From assembly GCA_963776675.1 (NCBI GenBank), contig CAVZNR010000030.1, positions 13,557 through 77,556 of the forward strand: 64,000 nt of DNA, written 5' to 3'. Positions 24,329 through 34,066 of this stretch are shown here, in pieces (position 1 is the first letter of the stretch; each line of letters starts with the position of its first letter). Source of the DNA: Hyphomicrobium_A sp963776675. GTDB lineage: Bacteria; Pseudomonadota; Alphaproteobacteria; Rhizobiales; Hyphomicrobiaceae. A program made the translations under genes and the position numbers. The notes under the pieces were generated by a model that did not search any database, was not told the DNA's origin, and worked only from the letters and a program-made list of their open reading frames with translations.

Positions 24329-26745
24329 GAGGACAGATGCGCGCCGTCATCGCGCGGCTCGCTCGGCCAGGTCCAGTTGCGGATCTCGGGCATGTCCTCG
24401 CCGTGCTCGACGATGTACTGCCGGTGCTCGATCAGCTTGTCGCGCAAGGCCTGCCGGACGTAGGCCGCCATGTAGCCCAGCTTCGGAACGCGGTCGATGA
24501 CGTCGGCCACCAGGTGGAAGCGATCGAGCCGGTTGCGCACCACCATGTCGAACGGCGTCGTCGTCGTCCCTTCCTCGATGTAGCCGCGGGCGTGCAGATT
24601 GCCGTGGTTGGTCCGCCGGTATGTCAGCCGGTGTATGAGCCAGGGATAGCCGTGATAGGCGAAGATGATCGGCTTGTCGGTGGTGAAGATGGTGTCGAAG
24701 GCGCGGTCCGACAGTCCATGGGGATGCTCCTCCTTGGGTTGCAGCGTCATCAGGTCGACCACATTGATGACGCGGATCTTCAGGTCGGGCACGTGCTGAC
24801 GTAGCAGATCAACGGCGGCCAGCGTCTCGATCGTCGGCACGTCGCCCGCGCACGCCATCACAACATCGGGCTCGCTGCCCTTGTCGTTGCTGGCCCACTC
24901 CCAGATGCCGATGCCGGACGTGCAGTGCTTGATCGCCTCGTCCATGTCGAGCCACTGGGGCTGCAGCTGCTTGCCCGCGACAATGACGTTGACGAAGTTG
25001 CGGCTGCGCAGGCAGTGATCGGTGACTGACAGCAGCGTGTTGGCATCGGGCGGCAGGTAGACGCGGATCACGTCGGCCTTCTTGTTGACCACGTGATCGA
25101 TGAAGCCGGGATCCTGGTGCGAGAAGCCGTTGTGGTCCTGGCGCCAGACGTGGGAGGTCAGGAGGTAGTTGAGAGAGGCGATCGGGCGCCGCCAGGCGAT
25201 CTCCTTCGAGGTCTTCAGCCATTTGGCGTGCTGGTTGAACATCGAATCGATGATGTGAATGAAGGCCTCGTAGCAGGAGAACAGCCCGTGGCGGCCGGTG
25301 AGCAGATAACCCTCCAGCCAGCCCTGGCACATGTGCTCGCTCAAGATCTCCATGACGCGGCCGTCGGGTGCGAGGTGAACGTCCTCCGGGATGGTCGGCT
25401 CCATCCACACCCGGTCGGTGGCCTCGAAAAGCGCGGTCAGACGATTGGAGGCCGTCTCGTCGGGCCCCATAACGCGGAAGTTGCGGGAGTCCTCGTTGCG
25501 GATCATTACGTCGCGAAGGAAGCCACCCATGACGCGGGTCGCCTCGGCGGTGACGGCGCCGGGCGCCGGCACCTTGACCGCATGATCGCGGAAGTCGGGC
25601 ATGCGTAAATCCCGGAGCACCACGCCGCCGTTGGTGCACGGATTGGCGCTCATGCGCCGCTCGCCCTTGGGCGCCAGCGCGGCGAGCTCGGGCATGAGCG
25701 TGCCATTGGCGTCGAAGAGCTCTTCGGCCAAGTAGCTCTTCATCCATTTTTCCAGAAGTTTGACGTGCTCGGGCTTGGTGGCCAGGTCAGTGATCGGCAC
25801 CTGATGCGAGCGCCAGAAGCCTTCGGTCTTGAGCCCGTCGACCTGCTTGGGTCCGGTCCAGCCCTTGGGCGTGCGCATGACAATCATGGGCCAGCGCGCG
25901 CGCTTGGCTTTTCCCTTGCTGCGGCAGTCCTTCTGGATCGCCTTGATCTCGGCGATGACGGCATCCAGAGTCTCGGCCATCTTGCGGTGCATGACGGGCG
26001 GATCATCGCCTTCGACGAAATAAGGTTTGTAGCCGTAGCCTTTGAACAGCCACGTGAGCTCCTCGTCGTCGAGGCGCCCGAGGATGGTGGGATTGGCGAT
26101 CTTGTAGCCGTTGAGATGCAGGATCGGCAGCACAGCTCCGTCGCGCAGCGGATTGAGAAACTTGTTGGAATGCCAGGACGTGGCGAGTGGACCGGTCTCA
26201 GCCTCGCCGTCGCCGACGACACAAGCAACGATGAGATCGGGATTGTCGAAGGCCGCGCCATAAGCGTGCGCCAGCGAGTAGCCGAGCTCGCCGCCCTCGT
26301 GGATAGATCCCGGCGTCTCAGGCGCGACGTGACTGGGAATGCCGCCCGGGAAGGAAAACTGCTTGAACAGCTTCTGCATGCCCTCAGCGTCTTGCGAGAT
26401 ATTCGGATAGGTCTCGCTGTAGGTCCCCTCCAAGTAGGTGTTGGCGACCAGACCCGGACCGCCGTGTCCGGGTCCAGTGACGTAGATCATGTCGAGGTCC
26501 TGGTTGCGGATCAGCCGGTTGAGATGGACGTAGACGAAGTTCAGTCCCGGCGTCGTGCCCCAGTGTCCGAGCAGGCGCGGCTTGATGTGCTCGAGCGTGA
26601 GAGGCTCTTTGAGAAGCGCATTGGCCAAGAGATAGATCTGCCCTACCGAAAGGTAGTTGGCCGCGCGCCAGTAAGCGTTCATGAGCGTCAGCTCTTGCTC
26701 GGACAGATCTGGCGATGGCTTCGTTTCCGACCTGCGCTCCGCCAT
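24325..26745 (-). CDS. xfp: Xylulose-5-phosphate/fructose-6-phosphate phosphoketolase
   Basis: This thiamine-diphosphate enzyme cleaves xylulose 5-P or fructose 6-P with phosphate to give acetyl phosphate plus glyceraldehyde 3-P or erythrose 4-P. The 806-residue length is normal. Motifs include LLGHWGTTPGLNF and GPGHGGPGLVANTYLEGTY near the N-terminus, SFPGGIPSHVAPETPGSIHEGGELGYSL, the ThDP motif GDGEAETGPLATSWH, and near the C-terminus YHGYPWLIHRLTYRR. A strong AGGAGGAAG site precedes the ATG. It is third in a minus-strand operon after the phosphoglucomutase and GH65 genes and is coupled to ackA. Confidence 0.96.
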   Translation of the reverse strand: MAERRSETKPSPDLSEQELTLMNAYWRAANYLSVGQIYLLANALLKEPLTLEHIKPRLLGHWGTTPGLNFVYVHLNRLIRNQDLDMIYVTGPGHGGPGLVANTYLEGTYSETYPNISQDAEGMQKLFKQFSFPGGIPSHVAPETPGSIHEGGELGYSLAHAYGAAFDNPDLIVACVVGDGEAETGPLATSWHSNKFLNPLRDGAVLPILHLNGYKIANPTILGRLDDEELTWLFKGYGYKPYFVEGDDPPVMHRKMAETLDAVIAEIKAIQKDCRSKGKAKRARWPMIVMRTPKGWTGPKQVDGLKTEGFWRSHQVPITDLATKPEHVKLLEKWMKSYLAEELFDANGTLMPELAALAPKGERRMSANPCTNGGVVLRDLRMPDFRDHAVKVPAPGAVTAEATRVMGGFLRDVMIRNEDSRNFRVMGPDETASNRLTALFEATDRVWMEPTIPEDVHLAPDGRVMEILSEHMCQGWLEGYLLTGRHGLFSCYEAFIHIIDSMFNQHAKWLKTSKEIAWRRPIASLNYLLTSHVWRQDHNGFSHQDPGFIDHVVNKKADVIRVYLPPDANTLLSVTDHCLRSRNFVNVIVAGKQLQPQWLDMDEAIKHCTSGIGIWEWASNDKGSEPDVVMACAGDVPTIETLAAVDLLRQHVPDLKIRVINVVDLMTLQPKEEHPHGLSDRAFDTIFTTDKPIIFAYHGYPWLIHRLTYRRTNHGNLHARGYIEEGTTTTPFDMVVRNRLDRFHLVADVIDRVPKLGYMAAYVRQALRDKLIEHRQYIVEHGEDMPEIRNWTWPSEPRDDGAHLSS

Positions 26746-26779
26746 GATCTTCCTCCTATTCCGGGCATTCCGGTTACAG

Positions 26780-29236
26780 CTACACGATCGACACCGGCAT
26801 CCCGGTCTTGAGCGTGATGTCTCTGCCCCGATGCGTGATGACCAGATCGGGGCCGTCCTCCAACAGATAGGTCGTGGCTCGCTTGCCGAGGTCGACGACG
26901 AGGCGCCGACTCTGAATCATGAGCGGAAAGCGCAGCCGGTCCGCTCCCAGCACGATAGGCTTGGGATCAAAAGACAGCCGGCCGCCGAAATCGCGCATGC
27001 CGGCGATGCCATAGACGATCGCCATCCAGCTGCCGCCGATCGACGCAATGTGCGCACCATCCCTGACGTTGCCGCCGACGTCCGCCAGGTCCATGAGCAG
27101 CGAGCGGCGCAAATAATCGGTCGCTTGCTCGCTGTAGCCTACCTCCGCCGCCATGATGCTTCGGATGGAGGCCGACAGCGAGGAGTCACCCGTCGTGAGC
27201 GGATCGTAATATTCGAAGTTGCGCCGCTTCTGCGCGGCAGAGAACTCGTGACCCAAGAGGAACATGGCGAGCACCACATCCGGCTGCTTCATGACCTGGA
27301 AGCGGTAGATCACGAGCGGGTGGAAGTGCAGGAACAACGGATATTTGTCAGCCGGAGTTCCGGAAAAATCCCAGACCGCCTTATGCAGAAAGGCGTCGTC
27401 CTGGGGATGAATGCCAAGCTCCTCGTCGAACACGACGTACATGCGCGCCGCCGCGCGACGCCATTCGCTGACCTCGCCGAGCTCAAGGTCCGTTGCCCGG
27501 ACCAGCGCTTTGAAGCGCGCAGGATCCTTATTATGCAGCTCGTCGACGATGTCGGCGGCATAGGTGAGATTGTGCCGCGCCATCAGATTCGTATAGGTGT
27601 TGTTGTCGACGATGGCGGTGTACTCGTCGGGGCCGGTGACACCCTGGATCTCGAAGGACCCGTCCTCGCCTTTGGGATAGCAGCCCAGATCGCGCCACAG
27701 CCGCGCCGTCTCCACTAGCATCTCGGCGCCTTGCTCATAAAGAAAGGCCCTGTCGCCGGTGATGTCGACGTACTTGCGCAGCGCGTAGGCTATGTCGGCG
27801 TCAATGTGGTACTGCGCCGTCCCCGCCGCGAAGAAGGCGGACGCCTCCTCGCCGTTGATCGTGCGCCAGGGAAACAGCGCGCCCTTCTGATTGAGCTGAC
27901 GGGCCCGCTCCCTGGCCTTGGGCAGAATGCTGTGACGGAACGCCAGCAGGTTGCGGGCAATGTGCGGCGCCGTGTAGATCAGGAATGGGAGCACGTAGAT
28001 CTCCGTGTCCCAGAAGTAATGCCCTTCATAGGCCTGTCCCGTGAGACCCTTGGCGGGGATGCCGCTGCCTTCAGCACGGCCTGCGGCCTGGATGAGCTGG
28101 AACAGGTTCCAGCGAACGGATTGCTGCGCGCGAGCATGTACGCCATCGATCTTGACGTCGCTGCGTATCCAGAACGCATCCATGAAGTCGCGCTGCCCGG
28201 CCAGGAGCGTGTCGATCCCCTCGGATTTGGCCTCGTCCAGCGTCCGCTCCGCGCGCTCGCACAGCTCCTTCGCCGGCACTGACCCGGACGTGTGATAGGC
28301 GACGGCCTTCACCAGATCGATTCTTTCGCCGGGCTTCGCGTCGACCAGGAAGGTGATGTCTCCGGCGTCCTCCGTGAACCTTGCGCGCTCGGAGAAAGGG
28401 CACGCCGTCTCAAAGACATGATCGATGCCGCAGGCCACCGTCATCCTGCTGTGGCACGTCACATGGCTCAAGACGATGCGGCGCTGATCGCCGTAGTGCA
28501 CGGCGGGCTCGAGCACGCTCTCCTTGAAGGTGCCGGCCAGCCGCGGATCGTTTTCGGCGAGCCGTTCGGCATCGCCGACGACCGCGGACGATACCGACTG
28601 CTTGCGGTGATGGCTGGTGATCTGCGACACGATCGCGACGTGCGCCTCGGCGTTGAGAACGCTCACCGAATAGGTGACGACGGCGAGGTGCCGATTGCGA
28701 AATGATGCAAATCTCCGCGACGTGATCGAGACGTGCTTGCCCGACGGCATGGCCCAGATCAGCCGCCGCTCCAGGACGCCCGCCTTCATGTCGAGCACTC
28801 GCTCGTACTCTAGCAGCTCGGCGGTCGGCAGATAGAACGGCTCGTCATCGACGAACAAGCGGACGATCTTTCCGTCCGTCACGTTCAGCATGGTCTGGCC
28901 GGTCTTGGCGAAACCGAATGCCTCCTCGCCGTAGACGATGGGCCAAGACTCATAAAAGCCGTTGATGAAAGTGCCGCTCTGGAATACGGGGGCGCCTTCC
29001 TCATGATTGCCGCGCATACCGAGGTAGCCGTTGCTGGTGGCGAAGATGGTCTCCGCATGCGGCAGGTCTTGTGGCTGAAAACTCTTCTCAATGAGCTTCC
29101 AGTCGTCGGCAGGATAAACATGCTCCGAGGGGAGCTCGATCGGATGCAGGGGCATGCCGGTGGGGGCGCGGGCGGGTGATTTCGGCTCGCTGCCGGGGCG
29201 GCCATGAGCTTCGCGGCGGGAGATCGCAGCAGTCAT
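26780..29236 (-). CDS. Glycoside hydrolase family 65 disaccharide phosphorylase
   Basis: The 818-residue protein has the GH65 order: N-terminal super-sandwich domain (about residues 40-320, ATSNGYLGMRGNHEEG near residue 67), then the (alpha/alpha)6 barrel with GQAYEGHYFWDTEIYVLPF and the general-acid glutamate in GVTGPDEYTAIVDNNTYTN, and a C-terminal beta domain (GDSSLSASIRSIMAAEVGY; ISGGSWM-like GSWMAIVYG). GH65 phosphorylases split trehalose, maltose, kojibiose or nigerose with phosphate to beta-glucose 1-P. The linked beta-phosphoglucomutase supports phosphorolysis. Which disaccharide is used cannot be decided by inspection. Confidence 0.93.
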   Translation of the reverse strand: MTAAISRREAHGRPGSEPKSPARAPTGMPLHPIELPSEHVYPADDWKLIEKSFQPQDLPHAETIFATSNGYLGMRGNHEEGAPVFQSGTFINGFYESWPIVYGEEAFGFAKTGQTMLNVTDGKIVRLFVDDEPFYLPTAELLEYERVLDMKAGVLERRLIWAMPSGKHVSITSRRFASFRNRHLAVVTYSVSVLNAEAHVAIVSQITSHHRKQSVSSAVVGDAERLAENDPRLAGTFKESVLEPAVHYGDQRRIVLSHVTCHSRMTVACGIDHVFETACPFSERARFTEDAGDITFLVDAKPGERIDLVKAVAYHTSGSVPAKELCERAERTLDEAKSEGIDTLLAGQRDFMDAFWIRSDVKIDGVHARAQQSVRWNLFQLIQAAGRAEGSGIPAKGLTGQAYEGHYFWDTEIYVLPFLIYTAPHIARNLLAFRHSILPKARERARQLNQKGALFPWRTINGEEASAFFAAGTAQYHIDADIAYALRKYVDITGDRAFLYEQGAEMLVETARLWRDLGCYPKGEDGSFEIQGVTGPDEYTAIVDNNTYTNLMARHNLTYAADIVDELHNKDPARFKALVRATDLELGEVSEWRRAAARMYVVFDEELGIHPQDDAFLHKAVWDFSGTPADKYPLFLHFHPLVIYRFQVMKQPDVVLAMFLLGHEFSAAQKRRNFEYYDPLTTGDSSLSASIRSIMAAEVGYSEQATDYLRRSLLMDLADVGGNVRDGAHIASIGGSWMAIVYGIAGMRDFGGRLSFDPKPIVLGADRLRFPLMIQSRRLVVDLGKRATTYLLEDGPDLVITHRGRDITLKTGMPVSIV

Positions 29237-30024
29237 TGCGCAGTAAGCTCCGCAAGATCGGTCACCACGATGTCGGCTCCGTTCTGCCGAAGCTCGTCGG
29301 CGTGGCCTTTGCGATCGACTCCCACCACCAGACCGAAACCGCCGTTGCGTCCTGACTGAACACCAGAGATTGCATCCTCGATCACGACGGAGCGCTTGCG
29401 ATCGGCATCAAGCTCCCTTGCAGCCTCTAGATAGGTATCGGGTGCCGGCTTTCCCACCAGGTGCAGCTTCTCGGCGACCGCTCCGTCGACGATGACATCG
29501 AACAAGTCGAGGATTCCGGCGGCCTGGAGCACGTTGCGGCAATGAAGACTAGAGGAGACGACGGCGAGCTTGATACCCGCGTGACGCAGCATGCGCGCCA
29601 GCGCCACCGAGCCCTGGTAGACCTCGACGCCCTCGGTCTTGAAAATCTCGGCCACGAGCCGATCCTTGCGGTTTCCAAGCGCCCAGGCGGTCTGCGCATC
29701 GGGGGAATCGTTCTCGTTGCCATCGGGCAGGTGAATGCCGCGCGAGCCTAAGAAGCTGCGCACTCCATCGATGCGCGGTTTTCCGTCCACGTAGAGCTCA
29801 TAGTCGGTCTCGATGTCGAACGCCCGGAACGGCACGTGGTTGGCGTTGGACCAGCCTTTGAGAAAGTTATCGAACATCTGCTTCCAGCACTTTGCATGGA
29901 CCTTTGCCGTTGCCGTCAGAACGCCGTCGAGATCGAATAGAACCGCGTCGAACCGGTCGCGCGTCAGGGCGTGCTTTGAGCGCTGCAAGGTCGTTTCGTT
30001 GTCGTTTTTCGTCACTGGGAGCAC
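29233..30024 (-). CDS. pgmB: Beta-phosphoglucomutase-type HAD hydrolase
   Basis: The 263-residue HAD protein carries motif I as FDLDGVLTATAKVHAKCW (nucleophile Asp and acid/base Asp), motif II as AVVSSSLHC, the Lys in LVGKPAPDTYLEAAREL and motif IV in VVIEDAISGVQSGRNGGFG. It would isomerise beta-glucose 1-P to glucose 6-P. Its stop overlaps the GH65 start by 4 bases (29233-29236). The inserted segment FLKGWSNANHVPFRAFDIETDYELYVDGKPR is typical of the longer PgmB-like group linked to GH65 enzymes. The start is a GTG at 30024 without a strong site. Confidence 0.9.
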   Translation of the reverse strand: MLPVTKNDNETTLQRSKHALTRDRFDAVLFDLDGVLTATAKVHAKCWKQMFDNFLKGWSNANHVPFRAFDIETDYELYVDGKPRIDGVRSFLGSRGIHLPDGNENDSPDAQTAWALGNRKDRLVAEIFKTEGVEVYQGSVALARMLRHAGIKLAVVSSSLHCRNVLQAAGILDLFDVIVDGAVAEKLHLVGKPAPDTYLEAARELDADRKRSVVIEDAISGVQSGRNGGFGLVVGVDRKGHADELRQNGADIVVTDLAELTAQ

Positions 30025-30419
30025 TTTCTACACCGCCGCGATCTCGGTTCCTGCGACCACCGAGATGCCGATCGTTCACCCCAGCACCTAATCGCCCACC
30101 ATGCACGCATTGGCGCCCCGGTGTCGCGTGCAGCACGCCGCATCCGAACCCTGCGACCTGCTGATCGCCAATGTCCGCATAGCCGCGATCGGCAAGCTGC
30201 TGACGCGGGCGCCCCGCCGTTGCGGCCAACGCACGACTGGTGCTGATTTACACATCTTTCAGTTGCAGAAGTGCGAACCACCTTCTCGCAATTGTCGAGG
30301 TATTGCGGCGAGATGTACCATCTTCCATCTAGGACCGAACCCGTGCATGTTAGACTTGGGAAAATCCCTCGCGATTCTTCTTCCCCCGACACAGAGAATT
30401 GCTCCGTTCGGTTTCGGGC
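30025..30419. other. Intergenic region upstream of the sugar operon
   Basis: It separates the N-ATPase operon (ending at 30420) from pgmB and should hold the promoter of the pgmB-GH65-xfp-ackA operon. No coding frame with a site is seen. No clear terminator for the N-ATPase operon was found. Confidence 0.4.
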
Positions 30420-31304
30420 TTACGTGCTCAGCGCCTCGAAGCCCGATGTGACATCGAACAATTCCTCGTCGATACGGCTCTGGCGTAGGCGTTGAAAGCG
30501 GCCTGTCAGGTCGTCGAGCAGCTCGTCGATATTCTTGTCGGCGCGCTGCATTGCGGCAAGCCTGCTCGCATTCTCGCTCGCCAGTGATTCCGCACAGGCA
30601 CGAAAAATAGAGACGAAAAGATACTCACGGATCAGCGCTCGCAATGTCGTCCTACGATCACCCAGTGGTTCGGGCAGAGATCCGGTTGGCCACGGGATGT
30701 CGGCGAGCTTTCTTCTCCATACATTATCGAGCGGCAGCAACCTCTGAGCTACGGGCGCATAGACAGCCCGCGACGTCGGGCGATTGTAGAAGAGGAAAAG
30801 CTCGTCGAACTCGCCTCGCGTGTCCGGCGGCTCGCATTCGACGAGGATTTGGCCGACAAGTGGCGTGATGGCCTTTACGGAGTTTGGCACAGGGAAAAAC
30901 CCCGAGAGCGGCAAACCGGAGCCGACCAAGCGGGCCTCAACTCGATCACCGACGGCCCACACTCTCGGCGTAATGGACAGTGGCTCGAGAGTGGTCAGCG
31001 CAAACTCAGCCACTTTGTCGTTGAACGGTCCCACCAATCCCTGGTCCGATCCGAATACGACCGCACCAACAGACCTCCCGAGGGCGTGTTGTCGATCCTC
31101 CACCGGGAGTTCCATTGCCGCACGGTGTCGAAAGAAGATGCTAAGTCCCAGTTCGATGCTTTGATAGTAGTCGCCCAACGCGCGCTCGGCCTTCTCGTAT
31201 TGACCGATATTCGAAGCAGCCAGAGCCTTCATAGTTCTGACAACGGATTGAAGATCTCCGGCACTCCTGATCTTTCGGTGAAGGCTAGCTGTGGTGTCGC
31301 TCAC
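30420..31304 (-). CDS. atpG: N-ATPase gamma subunit
   Basis: The 294-residue product has the gamma-subunit terminal coiled coils: N-terminal LHRKIRSAGDLQSVVRTMKALAASNI and C-terminal ASENASRLAAMQRADKNIDELLDDL, which together form the rotating shaft, with a central Rossmann-like part (VVFGSDQGLVGPFND). It is the last gene of the operon, and its start overlaps the atpA stop by 4 bases. Gamma sequences of N-ATPases are divergent from the housekeeping F-type, as here. Confidence 0.93.
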   Translation of the reverse strand: MSDTTASLHRKIRSAGDLQSVVRTMKALAASNIGQYEKAERALGDYYQSIELGLSIFFRHRAAMELPVEDRQHALGRSVGAVVFGSDQGLVGPFNDKVAEFALTTLEPLSITPRVWAVGDRVEARLVGSGLPLSGFFPVPNSVKAITPLVGQILVECEPPDTRGEFDELFLFYNRPTSRAVYAPVAQRLLPLDNVWRRKLADIPWPTGSLPEPLGDRRTTLRALIREYLFVSIFRACAESLASENASRLAAMQRADKNIDELLDDLTGRFQRLRQSRIDEELFDVTSGFEALST

Positions 31305-32932
31305 CGGACTGCCTTTCGTGTTGACTGAGGCTGCCTTTGAACGTTGTTGGGCGATCCCGACTCCGCCCCATGATCGTGCTTCATTTCGGATGCTGGTTCC
31401 GGCGTGGCTTGGACCTGCGCCAGCGCGCTGCGCGCAATCTCGATGATGAGCTTTCGGTCATCCTCGCTCAAGTGCGTGGCGGTCTCGAAACGCGAACGCA
31501 CGTCATCTGGGATCTCTTCGGCAGCCGTCTGCACGGCACGCTCGGCAGAATTCATCTGATCGAGCGGTACCGAATCGAAGAGCCCGTCTGTCAACGCCAA
31601 CAGGATTGCAATTTGGCCTGACACGGATACTGGTGTGAATTCGGACTGCTTGAGGCAGGCTCGGATCCGCCGTCCATGCTCGATAATCTTGCGTGTGTCC
31701 TCGTCCAGTCGGGCGCCAAACCGGGCGAATGTCTCAAGCTCCTCGAACTGAGCGTAACTGAGCTTGAGGTCGCCTGTCACCGCGCGATAGGCAGTGCGTT
31801 GTGCCTTTCCACCGACACGTGAAACGGACCTGCCTACATCGACTGCAGGCAGAACTCCCAGTTCGAATAGCGATGGTGAGAGATAGATCTGGCCGTCCGT
31901 GATCGATATTAGATTGGTCGGAATGTATGCGGATATATTCTGGGCTTCCGTTTCGATGATTGGGAGTGCGGTGAGAGATCCGCCGCCGAGATCGGTCCGC
32001 CATCGGGTCGCGCGTTCGAGCAAGCGCGAGTGGATATAGAAGATATCGCCCGGGAACGCTTCGCGTCCCGGCGGCCGGCGCAGCAGCAATGAGAGCTCGC
32101 GATAGGCGCGCGCGTGTTGTGTGAGATCGTCGTAGACGATGAGGACATCGCGGCCCGCCTCGACGAAATGCTCTGCGATGCTGGTCGCAGCGTAAGGAGC
32201 GATAAAGGCGAGGCCTGGCGGATCATTACCCTCGGTCACGACTACGACGGTATGATCCATCCCGCCTTTCTCGCGAAGATTGGCAACTGCCTTTGCCACG
32301 GCGGAAGCGCGCTGGCCAATTGCACAGTAAACGCAGACGACATTCTGATTGCGTTGGTTGAGGATCGCGTCGATCGCGATGGCCGTCTTTCCCGTCTGCC
32401 GGTCCCCCAGGATCAATTCCCGCTGCCCGCGTCCGATTGGGATCAGCGCATCGATGACCTTGAGGCCAGTCTGAAGTGGCACCGTCACAGGCGCACGGTC
32501 CATGATCGCAGCCGCAGGGCGCTCGATGGGCAGTCGCTGGCCTGTGACGACGGTCCCCTTGCCATCGAGGGGCCGCCCGAGTGGATCGACCACTCGCCCC
32601 AACAATCCTTCGCCGACGCCGACATCCATAACCCGGCCGGTGCGCTGCACTTCATCGCCAGCGTTGAGATGCCAGTATTCTCCGAGCAGGACGACGCCGA
32701 CTTCGTCCTCATCCACGTTGAAGGCGATGCCTAGCACGTCGCCGGGAAACACGACGAGTTCGTCGAACCCAACGCCGGGAAGACCGGAGATCTTCGCGAT
32801 ACCGGTCGAAATGCTTGCTATCGTGCCAACTTCCTGTGGCTCCAGGCGCGGTGCGAATTTGTCCCGCGCCTGACCTATGCGCGAGAATACGCCGTCGAGC
32901 ACGCTCTTGAGGTTGTCGGGTTCCATGCTCAA
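31301..32932 (-). CDS. atpA: N-ATPase alpha subunit
   Basis: The 543-residue product has F1 alpha motifs: the P-loop GDRQTGKTAIAIDAI, CVYCAIGQRASAVA, VIVYDDLTQHARAYRELSLLLRRPPGREAFPGD and the arginine-finger region ISVGRSVSRVGG-like DVGRSVSRVGGKAQ. It is longer than the usual 505-515 because of a polar tail of about 35 residues rich in Pro, Gln, Ser and His that overlaps the atpG start. Its own start overlaps atpF by 4 bases. It sits in the N-ATPase order, far from any housekeeping ATP synthase gene. Confidence 0.95.
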   Translation of the reverse strand: MSMEPDNLKSVLDGVFSRIGQARDKFAPRLEPQEVGTIASISTGIAKISGLPGVGFDELVVFPGDVLGIAFNVDEDEVGVVLLGEYWHLNAGDEVQRTGRVMDVGVGEGLLGRVVDPLGRPLDGKGTVVTGQRLPIERPAAAIMDRAPVTVPLQTGLKVIDALIPIGRGQRELILGDRQTGKTAIAIDAILNQRNQNVVCVYCAIGQRASAVAKAVANLREKGGMDHTVVVVTEGNDPPGLAFIAPYAATSIAEHFVEAGRDVLIVYDDLTQHARAYRELSLLLRRPPGREAFPGDIFYIHSRLLERATRWRTDLGGGSLTALPIIETEAQNISAYIPTNLISITDGQIYLSPSLFELGVLPAVDVGRSVSRVGGKAQRTAYRAVTGDLKLSYAQFEELETFARFGARLDEDTRKIIEHGRRIRACLKQSEFTPVSVSGQIAILLALTDGLFDSVPLDQMNSAERAVQTAAEEIPDDVRSRFETATHLSEDDRKLIIEIARSALAQVQATPEPASEMKHDHGAESGSPNNVQRQPQSTRKAVR

Positions 32933-33750
32933 TGCGTCCCGGCTTCAACCGCCGAGGCAGCGGGCTTAGGCACAGCCCGGCTTTCAGAGTTGTCCCTTCC
33001 GTCCAGCAGGGCGCCGACGTCCTGCTCCAAAGATCCGAGATAGTTCTCCACACTCCAAGCTATCTTTTCACCACCAACCGTAAACTCCATTCCGCTGATC
33101 ACATCAGGCGCGGTCTCAAACCGGACGCGGATATCAGCTCCAAATAGTTCATTGAATGCGCTCTTTAATTCGGAGCGGTGATCCGCAGTCAGGTCGAACG
33201 CGCTGCGAACGAGCCCCGGATCCGATGCTGCTTTGATCGCCTTGACAAGGGTCGCCTTCTCGCTATCGCCTATTTCGCTCAATCGCCGCACGAACGCACC
33301 GACCATGCAATCCTCCAGATCGGCTGTCGCAAGATCCTTCAGAAGCTTCCTGGCAATCGCAAAAACTTCCTGCGTGGTGCGGGCCCCAATGGCCTTATTA
33401 AGGGCACTGGCTTCGCTTCTGAGCGACTCGCGACGTTTCACACTCAGCGCCTCAGCTGCCTGTCGGGCTTCTTCAATGAGCCGACGACGCTCCGTCTTGG
33501 CATCCTCCGTCGCTTTGAGCAGTAGTGCCGATCGCTGTTGGTCGAAAGCCTCGTTCTTGCGCTCGAACTCAACCCGCTCCTTGTTGGCTTCAGCCTTCGT
33601 TGCGTCAGCACTCGCCAGCTCGTGGGCAATCCGCGTCTCCCGCGCGTCGATGGCGTCGAGAATAGGTTTGTAGAGATAGCGCTTTAGCAACCACACCAAA
33701 ACGATGAAGTTGAGGGCCTGCGCACCCACGGTGAACCAATCGACGAGCAT
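32929..33750 (-). CDS. atpF: N-ATPase b subunit with delta-like C-terminal domain
   Basis: The 273-residue product begins with a single membrane helix (WFTVGAQALNFIVLVWLLKRYLY) followed by a long charged coiled coil (about residues 35-125), as in subunit b. It then continues with about 145 residues resembling the delta subunit (SDPGLVRSAFDLTADHRSELKSAFNELFG, WSVENYLGSLEQDVGALL). There is no separate atpH gene in the operon, so this b-delta fusion replaces it. Such long AtpF proteins are a feature of N-ATPases. It starts 3 bases after the atpE stop. Confidence 0.93.
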   Translation of the reverse strand: MLVDWFTVGAQALNFIVLVWLLKRYLYKPILDAIDARETRIAHELASADATKAEANKERVEFERKNEAFDQQRSALLLKATEDAKTERRRLIEEARQAAEALSVKRRESLRSEASALNKAIGARTTQEVFAIARKLLKDLATADLEDCMVGAFVRRLSEIGDSEKATLVKAIKAASDPGLVRSAFDLTADHRSELKSAFNELFGADIRVRFETAPDVISGMEFTVGGEKIAWSVENYLGSLEQDVGALLDGRDNSESRAVPKPAASAVEAGTH

Positions 33751-33753
33751 GAA

Positions 33754-34035
33754 CTACTTACCGGCGGCTTGGGTGATGGCGTGATTCCAGAACGGATTGG
33801 CGAAGACGAGGATCATCGACAGCACAAAGCAGTAGATCGCGACCGATTCGATCATCGCAAGGCCGACAAACAGAGTGCGCGTTATTGTGGATGCGGCGTC
33901 CGGCTGCTGCGCCAGCGATGTAAGCGCCTTGGAAACAGCTAGTCCCTCGCCAAGTGCGGGCCCTATACTTCCCAGCGCAATCGTAAGTCCCGCTGTTACG
34001 ATGGACGTCATTGCGATGAGTGTTGCGCTATCCAT
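33754..34035 (-). CDS. atpE: N-ATPase c subunit with sodium-ligand residues
   Basis: The 93-residue hairpin has two membrane helices joined by a polar loop (AQQPD at residues 42-46). Helix 1 has Glu30 in GPALGEG at the position of Gln32 of the Ilyobacter tartaricus sodium enzyme. Helix 2 has Glu63-Ser64 and Tyr68 (IESVAIY), matching the Glu65-Ser66-Tyr70 sodium ligands of that enzyme. This second carboxylate is typical of N-ATPase c subunits. Sodium binding is therefore predicted, not shown. Confidence 0.95.
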   Translation of the reverse strand: MDSATLIAMTSIVTAGLTIALGSIGPALGEGLAVSKALTSLAQQPDAASTITRTLFVGLAMIESVAIYCFVLSMILVFANPFWNHAITQAAGK

Positions 34036-34066
34036 TTTCTATCCTCTTGATCAAGGGACTGGGCCT

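Noticed and set aside
25765..27718. Long plus-strand frames opposite phosphoketolase and GH65 genes
   Set aside because: No family features or ribosome binding sites; they mirror codon bias of the minus-strand genes.
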